DNA from: Mesorhizobium sp. L-2-11
GTDB taxonomy: Bacteria; Pseudomonadota; Alphaproteobacteria; Rhizobiales; Rhizobiaceae
Assembly: GCF_016756595.1 (NCBI RefSeq)
Contig: NZ_AP023257.1
Coordinates: forward strand, 5,286,001-5,350,000
DNA length: 64,000 bases
Direction of reading: 5' to 3'
The notes beneath the pieces are model-generated. The model made no database searches, was not told where the DNA came from, and saw nothing but the letters and a program-made list of their open reading frames with translations. This document shows positions 7,521 to 17,381 of the stretch, piece by piece; within the stretch, counting starts at the first letter, position 1, and each line of letters begins with the position of its first letter. Both the position numbers and the translations under genes were made by a program.

Positions 7521-8348
7521 ATGAGCGACAATTTGAGGTCATATACAATCAGACTCGACAACGGACTTTCGGTTCCATGCGTTGAGCACGGCAATCCCGC
7601 CGCGACGCCGCTGCTGCTCCTGCACGGATATACGGACAGCTGGCGTTCGTTTGAGCCTGTGCTGCAGAAGTTCCCGGCTTCGGTCCGCGCAATCGCGTTC
7701 ACACAAAGGGGGCACGGCGAAGCGGGGAAACCCGCCGAAGGCTACACCCCCAGAGATCTCGCTTCAGATGCCGTGGCGCTGCTTGACCGATTGGGCATTG
7801 GCCGCGCGGTTATCGCCGGCCACTCTATGGGCAGTTTCGTCGCGCAGCGGATTGCGATCGATTATCCCGACCGGGTCGCGGGGCTCGTCCTCGAGGGCTC
7901 GTTTCCGGCAACGGCGGGCAATGCTGCCGTGGATGAGCTCTGGCGGGAGGTTGAGCATTTCACAGATCCCATCGAAAGGGATTTCGCCCTTGCTTTTCAA
8001 AGCAGCACGCTCGCGCAACCAATCCCGCGCGCGCTTCTTGAAACCTTCGTCGACGAAAGCCTAAAGACCCCCGCTCGCATATGGAAGGACGCATTGAGGG
8101 GGCTGATGGACGCCGACCATACGGCGGAGCTTACACTCATCCGGGCGCCAACGCTGGTCATGTGGGGCGCGGCCGATGCATTGTTTCCGCGCTCGGATCA
8201 GGACGTGCTCCTCGCACGGATTCCAGGCGCCCAGCTGTCGCTCTACGACCGGGCCGGCCACTCGATCCATTGGGAAGAGCCGCTTCGCTTCGCTTCGGAT
8301 GTCGCTGCGTTCATCGAGGCCAGGACTACGTCCCAACAAGCCGCCTAG
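7521..8348 (+). CDS. Alpha/beta hydrolase
   Basis: A 275-residue single-domain hydrolase. The oxyanion-hole motif LLLHGYTDSW lies near residue 30 and the nucleophile elbow GHSMGS near 98. The catalytic acid is in VMWGAADALFP near 217, and the catalytic histidine is in DRAGHSIHWEEP near 246. All triad positions are present, so it should be active. GGAGG at 7511 fixes the start at 7521. Substrate cannot be told; the family includes esterases, lactonases and dehalogenase relatives. It shares the island with the divergent AraC regulator at 6070-7020. Confidence 0.85.
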   Translation: MSDNLRSYTIRLDNGLSVPCVEHGNPAATPLLLLHGYTDSWRSFEPVLQKFPASVRAIAFTQRGHGEAGKPAEGYTPRDLASDAVALLDRLGIGRAVIAGHSMGSFVAQRIAIDYPDRVAGLVLEGSFPATAGNAAVDELWREVEHFTDPIERDFALAFQSSTLAQPIPRALLETFVDESLKTPARIWKDALRGLMDADHTAELTLIRAPTLVMWGAADALFPRSDQDVLLARIPGAQLSLYDRAGHSIHWEEPLRFASDVAAFIEARTTSQQAA

Positions 8349-8599
8349 GCGCTGACAAGCGCAGCCAACCTGAGTAGATCGGGGACCACGTTCGCGGTCT
8401 CGGAGGCAACCGACAGCCAAGCGCCTGCGCGCAAGCCGCCGTTGGTGGACAAGAGTCAGCAGCGGCTCGCGCAAACTCGCTATGCTTGTTCTGTTGGCGG
8501 TAACGCTCACGGTTCTGATCGCATTGGCCGCCTTGGCGTATTTGGCGAACGTTTCCATAGTTGATCCATGGATCGACCATCCGCTGCTGACCGGTCGCG

Positions 8600-10219
<1,620 letters not shown>

Positions 10220-10220
10220 C

Positions 10221-11342
10221 TCAACGATCCCTGGGGTCGAGCGCGTCGCGCAGGCCGTCGCCGACGAAATTCAACGCGAACAGCGTCGAGACAAGGAAAA
10301 ACGCTGGGAACAAAAGCAGCCAGTTGGCGGTGCCGATGTTCTTGGCGCCGGTCGAGATCAGCACGCCCCAGCTGGTCATCGGTTCCTGCACGCCGAGCCC
10401 GAGGAAGGACAGGAAACTCTCCAGGATGATGACCTGCGGCACCAGCAGCGTCATATAGATAACCACCGGGCCAAGCAGATTGGGAATGACGTGGCGGATC
10501 AGGATGCCGCGCTGGCCCACGCCCATCGCCTCCGCCGCCTGGACATATTCCTGCCGCCGGATCGACAGCGCCTGGCCGCGCACGATGCGCGCCATGTCGA
10601 GCCACAGCACGGCGCCGACCGCCAGGAACATCAGCACGAAGTTCCGGCCGAAGAACACCACCAGCATGATCACGAAGAAGATGAACGGCAGCGAATAGAG
10701 CACATCGACGATGCGCATCATCACCTCGTCTATCTTGCCGCCGGCAAGGCCGGCCGTAGCGCCGTAGAGCACGCCGATAACGCCGGCGACGACCCCGGCG
10801 AGCAGGCCGATCGCCAGCGAGATGCGCCCAGCCATCAGCGTTCGCGACAAGAGATCGCGGCCGGTATTGTCAGTGCCGAACAGGAAATATTGCTGCCTGA
10901 TCGAAGCGCTCATCACCGCTTCAAGGCCGTCAGGCGATTTACCCTCGATCTTTGTGTCATCGAAGGCATCCGAACGGTCTAGGTAGCGGACATTGCGATC
11001 GTCGATCGGCTTGCGCGATGTGACGGTGACGAAGATGCGGTTGCCTTCCTGCCGCCACTGCTTGATGTCGACACGCATGCGCTTGATCGCCTCGTTGAGC
11101 GCGATTTCTATCTTGTCGGGCTTCGGATAGGCCGACAAGCTCGGCGGCATGCGCACATAGTCGGCGTAGATGGTGGTGTATCGATGCGGCACCAAAGAGG
11201 GTCCGAACACGCTGAGGATCGCGATGAAGGCAAGATAATACAGGCTGAACATGGCGGCGCGGTTGGCCTTGAGGCGCACCCAGGCATCGCCCCACAGGGA
11301 GCGGCCGACGATGGCCGGAGCGGTGGCTGCGATGTCAGTCAT
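10221..11342 (-). CDS. oppC: Peptide ABC transporter permease, OppC type
   Basis: A 373-residue inner-membrane permease. After the first membrane segment (AAMFSLYYLAFIAILSVFG) comes an unusually long extracytoplasmic stretch of about 110 residues, rich in charged residues. The motif FLFGTDNTGRDLLSR then leads into the conserved permease core with the EAA loop QAAEAMGVGQRGILIRHVIPN. The extra stretch is longer than in E. coli OppC but similar inserts occur in alphaproteobacterial OppC proteins. It overlaps the oppB gene by 8 bp and is followed at 1 bp by the ATPase gene. It partners OppB to form the translocation channel. Confidence 0.9.
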   Translation of the reverse strand: MTDIAATAPAIVGRSLWGDAWVRLKANRAAMFSLYYLAFIAILSVFGPSLVPHRYTTIYADYVRMPPSLSAYPKPDKIEIALNEAIKRMRVDIKQWRQEGNRIFVTVTSRKPIDDRNVRYLDRSDAFDDTKIEGKSPDGLEAVMSASIRQQYFLFGTDNTGRDLLSRTLMAGRISLAIGLLAGVVAGVIGVLYGATAGLAGGKIDEVMMRIVDVLYSLPFIFFVIMLVVFFGRNFVLMFLAVGAVLWLDMARIVRGQALSIRRQEYVQAAEAMGVGQRGILIRHVIPNLLGPVVIYMTLLVPQVIILESFLSFLGLGVQEPMTSWGVLISTGAKNIGTANWLLLFPAFFLVSTLFALNFVGDGLRDALDPRDR

Positions 11343-12258
11343 AGCGCACCCTCGGATCGACGAAGGCGTACATGACGTCGACGATCAGGTTGAAGACGAT
11401 GGTGAACAGCGCGATGACCACCACGGTGCCCATGACCAGCGTGTAGTCGCGGTTGAGCGCGGCCTCGACGAAATAGCGGCCGATGCCGGGAATGGAAAAG
11501 ATCGTCTCGACGATGATCGAGCCGGTGAGAAGTGCCGCCGCCGCCGGGCCGGTGAAGGAGACGATCGGCAATATGGCGCCGCGCAGGGCATGCTTGACGA
11601 CCACCGACCAGTCCGACAGGCCGAGCGCATGTGCGGTGCGAATGTGGTGCGAGCGCAGTGATTCGATCATCGAGCCGCGCATCAGGCGGGCGACGATGGC
11701 GAGTTGCGGCAAGGCGAGGGTCAGCACAGGGCCGATCTTGTTGAGCAGGGCGCCATCACCCCAGCCGCCGATCGGCAGTAGTTTCCAGGTCAGTCCGAAC
11801 AGAAGCTGGATAACCGGCGCGATGACGAAGGTCGGAATGGTGCTGCCGGCGGTCGCCAGGGCGATCACCGAATAATCGGCAAGTTTGTTCTGGTTGAGCG
11901 CGGCAATAGTGCCGAGGAGGCTGCCGAGCAGCAGCGCCAGGATCAGGGCCGAGGCGCCGATCTGGATCGAAACGGGCAGGCCCCTGGCAAACAATTCGCC
12001 GACAGTGAAATCCGGCATATTGTAGCTCGGACCGAAATTGCCACGCAGCAGATTGCCGAGATAGTGGACATATTGCAGCCAGAGCGGGTCGTTGAGGCCG
12101 AACTGCGCTTCAAGATTGGCCTTGATCTCGGGACTCAGGCCCCGCTCCTGATTGAACGGGCCGCCAGGCGCGACACGTATCAGGAAGAACGCCATGGTCA
12201 CGATGACGAACAGCGTCGGGATGGCGGTCAGGAGCCGCCGGAATACGTATCGTAGCAT
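11335..12258 (-). CDS. oppB: Peptide ABC transporter permease, OppB type
   Basis: A 307-residue inner-membrane permease of the DppB/OppB family. The N-terminus MLRYVFRRLLTAIPTLFVIV is typical, followed by the periplasmic GPFNQERGLSPEIKANLEAQFGL segment. The C-terminal half has the cytoplasmic loop RTAHALGLSDWSVVVKHALR and IVETIFSIPGIGRYFVEA. Length and motifs are normal. GGGGA lies shortly before the ATG. A hairpin at 12352-12395 separates it from the binding-protein gene. Confidence 0.92.
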   Translation of the reverse strand: MLRYVFRRLLTAIPTLFVIVTMAFFLIRVAPGGPFNQERGLSPEIKANLEAQFGLNDPLWLQYVHYLGNLLRGNFGPSYNMPDFTVGELFARGLPVSIQIGASALILALLLGSLLGTIAALNQNKLADYSVIALATAGSTIPTFVIAPVIQLLFGLTWKLLPIGGWGDGALLNKIGPVLTLALPQLAIVARLMRGSMIESLRSHHIRTAHALGLSDWSVVVKHALRGAILPIVSFTGPAAAALLTGSIIVETIFSIPGIGRYFVEAALNRDYTLVMGTVVVIALFTIVFNLIVDVMYAFVDPRVRYD

Positions 12259-12351
12259 CGGTTCCCCGCTTTGCCAGCAAACCGGAGCCGCCGCCCCTAG
12301 CGCATGACCAGAACCGAAGGTTCGACAAGGATCACGCGCAAAATCAAGGCG

Positions 12352-12395
12352 TTACAGCGCCCCTTGCGCGTCCCGAAGGACGCGCGGCGCTGTAA
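12352..12395. terminator. Hairpin between oppA and oppB
   Basis: The sequence ttacagcgcc...ggcgctgtaa folds as a long stem: acagcgcc pairs with ggcgctgt, and gcgcgtcc pairs with ggacgcgc around a 4-base loop, with one small bulge. It lies just after the oppA stop. Such elements are common in rhizobial intergenic DNA and between a highly expressed binding-protein gene and its permeases, where they can limit read-through or protect the 3' end. There is no T-run. Confidence 0.6.
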
Positions 12396-12420
12396 AGGGG
12401 CGGCAGTCCGGCCAAGGAAA

Positions 12421-14013
12421 TCAGTCCTTGGAGATGAAGCGGGAGGGATGCACGTCCATAACGTTATCCTCGAAGCCATGAAGCTTCGGAGAAACGATAT
12501 CCTTGTAGCTGTAGTAGAGAAGCGGGATGTTGCCGACCTCATCGACGAGGATGCGCTCAGCCTCGGCGAGTTCTTTCATGCGCTGTTCGGGCTTGCCGCC
12601 GGCGGCGGCCGCCTCGTCCATGGCCTTCTCGAATTCCGGGCTGTTGTAGCCCGAATAGTTGTTGCCGCTTGCCTTGCGGGAGATGCCGAGGAAGGTTTCC
12701 GGATCCTTGTAATCCGCAATCCAGCCGGCACGCGCCACGTCATAGTCGCCCTTCTGCTCAAGGAAGGAGTAGTGGGTCTTGGTGTCGGTGTTGAGCAGCG
12801 TGACTTCAACGCCGAGCGGCTTCAACTGCTCCTGGATGGCGACTGCAGTGTTCTTGTGGTTTTCCGACGTGTTGTAGCGGATTTCCATCTTCAGCGGGTT
12901 CTCGGGCGTGTAGCCAAGCTTCTCGAGCACCTTCTTGGCCTCATCCTCGCGGTCGATCTGGGACATGTCCGCATATTTGGCCATTGCCGGCGTATAGCCC
13001 TCAATGCCTGGAGGCACCATCGAATAGCCGGGCAGCATTGAGTTCTGCCAGACCTTTTCGGCAAGGAAATCGCGGTCGACCGCCATTGAGATGGCATTGC
13101 GCAGTTCGACGTTGTCCCACGGAGCCTTGTCGGTCTTGATCGCAAAATAGTAGGTGCCGAGATAAGGTCCAACGCGAATCTGATCGCCAAACTTGGCCTT
13201 GAGATCGGCGAGCTGCTCGGTCGGGAGGTCGTCATAGCTGTCGAGTTCGCCAGCCTCGAAGCGCTTTATCGCCGACGAACGATCTTCGGTCGGGATGTAG
13301 TTGACGACATCCAGCTTGACGCTCGCAGCATCCCAGAATTTCGGATTCTTGATCAGTTTGATGTGGTCATTGGGAACCCACTCCGCCAAGGTAAAGGGGC
13401 CGTTGGAGACCAGATTGCCCGGCTTGATCCAATCGGCGCCGAGCTTGTCAATGGACGCCTTGCTGACCGGATAGGTCGCTTGGTGGGTCAGCATTTCAAG
13501 GAAATAGGGCGTCGGCGCCTTCAGCGTCACTTCCAGAGTGTTGGCGTCGATTGCCTTGACGCCCATCTCCTCCGGCTTCGCCTTCTTGGTGTTCACCTCC
13601 TCGGCGTTCTTCACGGGATAGAGCATCGAGGCGTATTCGGCGCCGGTGGCCGGATCTTCCAGCCGATGGAAAGCGTAGACGAAGTCATCTGCCGTGACCG
13701 GGCTACCATCCGACCAGACACCGTCCTTGCGCAGCTTGAAGGTGTAGACAGTGCCGTCGTCCGATACCGTCCAGCTTTCGGCGGCGCCCGGGATGACGTT
13801 CGCCTTCTGGTCTTGCATGACCAGCCCCTGGAACAGGTCACGCAAAACAGCGGCTTCGTAGATCGTCGAGGTCTTGTGCGGGTCGAGCGACTCCGATTCG
13901 GCAGCGGTGCCTCGGTTGTAGACGACCTCGGCGAAGGCTGGCGTGTAGAACGTGCCAGCGGCCAAAGCCATGGTTGTGGCGAACACCGTCGCCTTCAGCA
14001 TGTTTTTCAGCAT
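12421..14013 (-). CDS. oppA: Oligopeptide-binding periplasmic protein, OppA type
   Basis: A 530-residue solute-binding protein of the SBP_bac_5 family. A signal peptide covers about residues 1-28 (MLKNMLKATVFATTMALAAG... ending at AFA). The signature GTAAESESLDPHKTSTIYEA follows, and the protein continues with the usual PGAAESWTVSDDGTVYTFKLR and the late GWIADYKDPETFLGI. It delivers peptides or peptide-like compounds to the OppBC channel. GGGAGAA lies just before the ATG. It is the first gene of the transporter operon; a likely promoter is at 14132-14159. Confidence 0.92.
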   Translation of the reverse strand: MLKNMLKATVFATTMALAAGTFYTPAFAEVVYNRGTAAESESLDPHKTSTIYEAAVLRDLFQGLVMQDQKANVIPGAAESWTVSDDGTVYTFKLRKDGVWSDGSPVTADDFVYAFHRLEDPATGAEYASMLYPVKNAEEVNTKKAKPEEMGVKAIDANTLEVTLKAPTPYFLEMLTHQATYPVSKASIDKLGADWIKPGNLVSNGPFTLAEWVPNDHIKLIKNPKFWDAASVKLDVVNYIPTEDRSSAIKRFEAGELDSYDDLPTEQLADLKAKFGDQIRVGPYLGTYYFAIKTDKAPWDNVELRNAISMAVDRDFLAEKVWQNSMLPGYSMVPPGIEGYTPAMAKYADMSQIDREDEAKKVLEKLGYTPENPLKMEIRYNTSENHKNTAVAIQEQLKPLGVEVTLLNTDTKTHYSFLEQKGDYDVARAGWIADYKDPETFLGISRKASGNNYSGYNSPEFEKAMDEAAAAGGKPEQRMKELAEAERILVDEVGNIPLLYYSYKDIVSPKLHGFEDNVMDVHPSRFISKD

Positions 14014-14460
14014 GAAGTTCTCCCTGTCGAGGCGGCCCTTGCGCTGCGCCTCTTGAGTGTTGACGCCCCGAAACCGATTCGCTGGCCCTTAGAGCGCGCC
14101 GCCGGTTCCCTTTCCGGCAGCTGGTGGCCAAACAGTAACGTGGCGATTTTTTATTTCAACAGACTCGTGAGGTCACCCTAAGTAAGGCGCAGCCAAGCCA
14201 CTTCGCGGCCGCCAGAACAGCAGTCGAAACCATGGACCGAGCCTTTTCAGCTTCTGCTGTCAATATTGCGGATGCTTTCGCTCTTGGCGGATCGCTGTTC
14301 GGTCAGGCCGGAACTCTCTTCGGCAAACGGGGCGATGGCGTGGATACCAATAATTGTGAGTCCAGCCTATGCGTAGCAATCGTGCCAGTCACGATCATGC
14401 GAATACCGGTCCGAACCCGGTGGTTGCGACGATGCAGTCGCGCCCCTTGTTCTTTGCCAC
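14014..14460. other. Upstream region of oppA, otherwise empty
   Basis: No gene is apparent. The part nearest oppA holds its leader and the candidate promoter at 14132-14159. The rest, up to the GGDEF remnant, shows no protein-like frame or clear repeat. Confidence 0.5.
14132..14159 (-). promoter_or_regulatory. Candidate sigma-70 promoter of oppA
   Basis: On the minus strand TTGAAA (14159-14154) and TACTGT (14137-14132) are 16 bases apart in an otherwise GC-rich region, about 120 bases before the oppA start. The AT-rich run between them supports the call. It has not been tested against other candidates by scoring. Confidence 0.4.
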
Positions 14461-14833
14461 CTAGAGATTCTGATCAGCGCGCAGCAGGATGTCGTTCAAG
14501 GTTTGGCCTGGTCCGTGCACGCAAATCCCGATGCTGACGGTGATTTCTCGATCCTCGATGCCGACTGCCCGTCTGACGCCGCGCATGTTCTGTCTGATGC
14601 GCTCGGCTATTTCCAATGTCTTGTCGCGGCCAGCTTCGACCAGGAACACAGCGAACTCCTCGCCGCCGATGCGCGCCGCCAAGTCGCTTTCCCGAATCGA
14701 GTTGCGAATAGCACTGCCCATCTCCTGGAGGACGGCATCACCGATGGCATGACCAAAGGTGTCGTTGATGCGTCGATGAACAGTACGGCGCCTTCCCTAA
14801 AGGCCTCGGAACCGACGATTGCCTCGGCCTCCT
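14461..14833 (-). pseudogene. Decayed GGDEF (diguanylate cyclase) domain
   Basis: The minus strand from 14772 to 14461 reads RINDTFGHAIGDAVLQEMG, then a helix, then RIGGEEFAVFLVEAGRDKT and TVSIGICVHGP, which is the second half of a GGDEF domain with an intact GGEEF active-site loop and a natural stop. Just upstream the expected strand GAVLFID is present but in another frame, and the DxFKxIND segment is shortened. The N-terminal half and any sensor domain are missing. It is best read as a broken cyclase gene. Confidence 0.75.
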
Positions 14834-15151
14834 CAAGCCCACCAGCGACATCCTGCTACCCAGGTGGCGGTCCATGGGAACGACGGCTTGTCTGCAACGA
14901 GCAGGTCGCGCCGCTTTTGTTGAAGAAGTCGCGCATCGAAGCGGGGCGCATGGAATTGGTCCAGCTTCGTTCTCGCCGCTTCAAGCATTCGCTCCCGGCA
15001 GGAAATCTGTCGTCGATTCCATTTTGCCACAATGTCTTAAGCCGCCTTTAAGCAACCACGGGTTACATCTTTTGCGGGCTTCGGTATGTCCCGGTGGGCG
15101 AAGGACATGAACAGCAGAGAAACTAAGACCTTCTCCATACAACGGCGTAAT
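14834..15151. other. Gap before the TadE-like gene
   Basis: No convincing gene. This stretch should carry the promoter of the tadE/tadG-like pair. Two upstream ATGs (15086 and 15107) are in frame with the pilus gene but extend it beyond the usual family N-terminus. Confidence 0.4.
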
Positions 15152-15586
15152 ATGCGCCAGTTAAGACGAAAATTGTGCCAGTTTAGCGAGCGGTCCGGAA
15201 CTTCCGCGATTGAGTTCGCGCTGCTTTCGCCGATTTTTATCTTATTACTTCTCGGAATGGTTGCATATGGTATCTATTTTGGTGCAAGCCATTCGGTGCA
15301 GCAGATCGCAGCGGACGCCGCCCGCACGGCAATTGCCGGGCTGAACGAAGGTGAGCGCCAGGCGCTGGTGACCAGTTTCGTCACCAACAATGCCGGCGGA
15401 TATCCCTTCGTCGAATCCAACAAGCTGACCTATCAGGCCAAGGACAGCACGGCCGATGGAAGCCAGTTCGTCGTGTCCATCCAATATGATGCCCGCAACC
15501 TGCCGGTCTGGAATCTGTTCCCGGCGCTGCCCATGCCTGGCACCACGATCTCACGCCAGTCGACAATCCGGGTCGGAGGCATCTGA
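15152..15586 (+). CDS. TadE-like pilus assembly protein
   Basis: About 144 residues. After a basic N-terminus (MRQLRRKLCQF) comes the TadE signature GTSAIEFALLSPIFILLLLG, a single membrane segment with the conserved Glu of pseudopilins. The remainder is an extracytoplasmic domain. TadE proteins are minor pseudopilins of Flp/Tad pili. The start at 15152 matches relatives; ATGs at 15086 and 15107 would add 22 or 15 residues and no start has a clear ribosome-binding site. It abuts the next gene with no gap. No other tad genes (tadA, B, C, rcpA, flp) are in the window. Confidence 0.75.
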   Translation: MRQLRRKLCQFSERSGTSAIEFALLSPIFILLLLGMVAYGIYFGASHSVQQIAADAARTAIAGLNEGERQALVTSFVTNNAGGYPFVESNKLTYQAKDSTADGSQFVVSIQYDARNLPVWNLFPALPMPGTTISRQSTIRVGGI

Positions 15587-17371
15587 ATGTCGGAACCTTT
15601 GCTGGGGAGAATCAGCCGGGCCGCCCGCTCGATGCTCGGCGACCTCAAGGCGAACTTCGCCGTCATGACGGCGCTGTGCGCACCGTTCGCGCTGGCGCTG
15701 GCTGCTTTCGCCATTGATGAAGGCTCGATCTATGTGGAACGCCGGGAAGCCCAGGCAATGACCGATCTGGCGGCAATCACCGCCGCCTCCAACATCAACA
15801 ACTTTGAAGCCGCGGTGGTCACCACGCTCGGCGACAACGGAATGCCGGGCATCGTTGTTCAGAAGGCAGGGCAGACGATCACCCCCGCCCTCGGAAAGAC
15901 TATCGTTTCGGTCACCCCCGGCCGATATTCGGCAGAGTCGTCGCTCGGCGTCGACAAGCGCTTCGAGGCCGGCAAAACGCCCTACAACGCCGTCCATGTC
16001 GCGCTCAAAAAGATTCCTGCCCGCTACTTTGCGAGTTCCGTCATTCCTACGCCGGTGATCGGCACTGAAGCTACCGCCAGCGTTGCGCCGCAGGCGATGT
16101 TCTCGGTCGGGTCCAGGCTTCTCAGCGTCAATGGCGGCATCCTCAACGCTCTTCTCAGCAAGTTCCTGGGCGGCAACATCGCGCTCAGCGTCATGGACTA
16201 CAACGCTCTGATCGCTGCCGACGTGAACCTGCTTTCGTTCATTGATGCCCTTGCCGTTGAGATGCAGCTGACAGGTGTCAGCTATTCGGAGGTGCTGGCT
16301 TCGAAAGCGACAGTGGGCCAGATAGCCACCGCCATGGCCAATGTTTCACCCGTTGGCAGCACCAGCAAGCTGGCTTTGCAGACAATCGCGTCAAGGACCA
16401 CCAACACAGTCAAGATACCGCTCAATCATCTTGTCGATCTTGGATCGATGGGCCAGCTTGGCCTTGGGCAAAAGTCGCCCGGCTTTTCAGTCGACGCCAG
16501 CGCCATGGGCATGCTGACCACCGCCGCTGCACTGGCCAACGGCTCGAAGCAGGTCGAGCTCAATCTCGGAGCCACCATTCCGGGGCTTGCCTCCACCACG
16601 CTCGCCATTGCAGTCGGCGAACCTGCACAATTCTCGCCATGGCTGACAATCGGCGAGAAGGGCGCCGTGGTGCGCACGGCGCAGACGCGGATCAAGCTGG
16701 TGGCGTCCGTCGGCGGCGGCAATGCGAATCTCGGTGGCGGCATCAGCCTGCTGTCCGTCAAACTGCCGCTTCATGTCGAGGTGGCCTCTGCCGAAGCCAA
16801 GCTGACCGACATCAGCTGCCCGACGGGGCACCCCGACAGTTTGAAGGTTACCATTGCCGCTCGTCCGGGCCTTGCCTCGCTGCACCTTGGGGCCAGCGAT
16901 GCCGATAGCAGCCCAAGCGCCTTCGCCGATTTCAGCAACCCACAATCATTTCAACCTGCCGAAATGGCGCAGGTCAGCGTGAAGCTTCTGTTTCTCACTC
17001 TCAACCTGATCGGGGTGAACGGTTCTGCGGCCGTTGAGATCGCCAACACCGATCCTACGATCTTGACCTTCAACAGCACCGACATCGCCAACAAGACGAT
17101 AAAGACCGCTTCCACGAAAAACCTGGCGCAATCTCTCACCACGTCGCTGGTCAACAATCTGTCGCTTTCGGTCAGTGCGCTGGGCCTCGGACTTGATGTA
17201 ACCGCCTTGCTCGGAACCGTGAAGCCGGCAGTGGTGGCGCTGCTGAACGGCGTGACGGCGCCTGTCGATGACCTGGTTTACAACGTGCTTGCGGCACTGG
17301 GCGTGCATGTCGGCGAGGCCGATGTCCGGGTCATGGGCGCGACTTGCGGGCGCGCCGTGCTTGTTCAATGA
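15587..17371 (+). CDS. TadG-like membrane-anchored protein
   Basis: A 594-residue protein whose ATG directly follows the stop of the TadE-like gene. The N-terminus has the TadG-type anchor NFAVMTALCAPFALALAAFA followed by VERREAQAMTDLAAI, as in Flp-pilus proteins that keep one N-terminal membrane segment. The rest is a long Ala/Ser/Val-rich extracytoplasmic region with a few Cys residues and no recognisable von Willebrand domain. The role is probably envelope or pilus-associated. It converges with aglA, with only 10 bases between the stops. Confidence 0.7.
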   Translation: MSEPLLGRISRAARSMLGDLKANFAVMTALCAPFALALAAFAIDEGSIYVERREAQAMTDLAAITAASNINNFEAAVVTTLGDNGMPGIVVQKAGQTITPALGKTIVSVTPGRYSAESSLGVDKRFEAGKTPYNAVHVALKKIPARYFASSVIPTPVIGTEATASVAPQAMFSVGSRLLSVNGGILNALLSKFLGGNIALSVMDYNALIAADVNLLSFIDALAVEMQLTGVSYSEVLASKATVGQIATAMANVSPVGSTSKLALQTIASRTTNTVKIPLNHLVDLGSMGQLGLGQKSPGFSVDASAMGMLTTAAALANGSKQVELNLGATIPGLASTTLAIAVGEPAQFSPWLTIGEKGAVVRTAQTRIKLVASVGGGNANLGGGISLLSVKLPLHVEVASAEAKLTDISCPTGHPDSLKVTIAARPGLASLHLGASDADSSPSAFADFSNPQSFQPAEMAQVSVKLLFLTLNLIGVNGSAAVEIANTDPTILTFNSTDIANKTIKTASTKNLAQSLTTSLVNNLSLSVSALGLGLDVTALLGTVKPAVVALLNGVTAPVDDLVYNVLAALGVHVGEADVRVMGATCGRAVLVQ

Positions 17372-17381
17372 GTTGGAGAGG

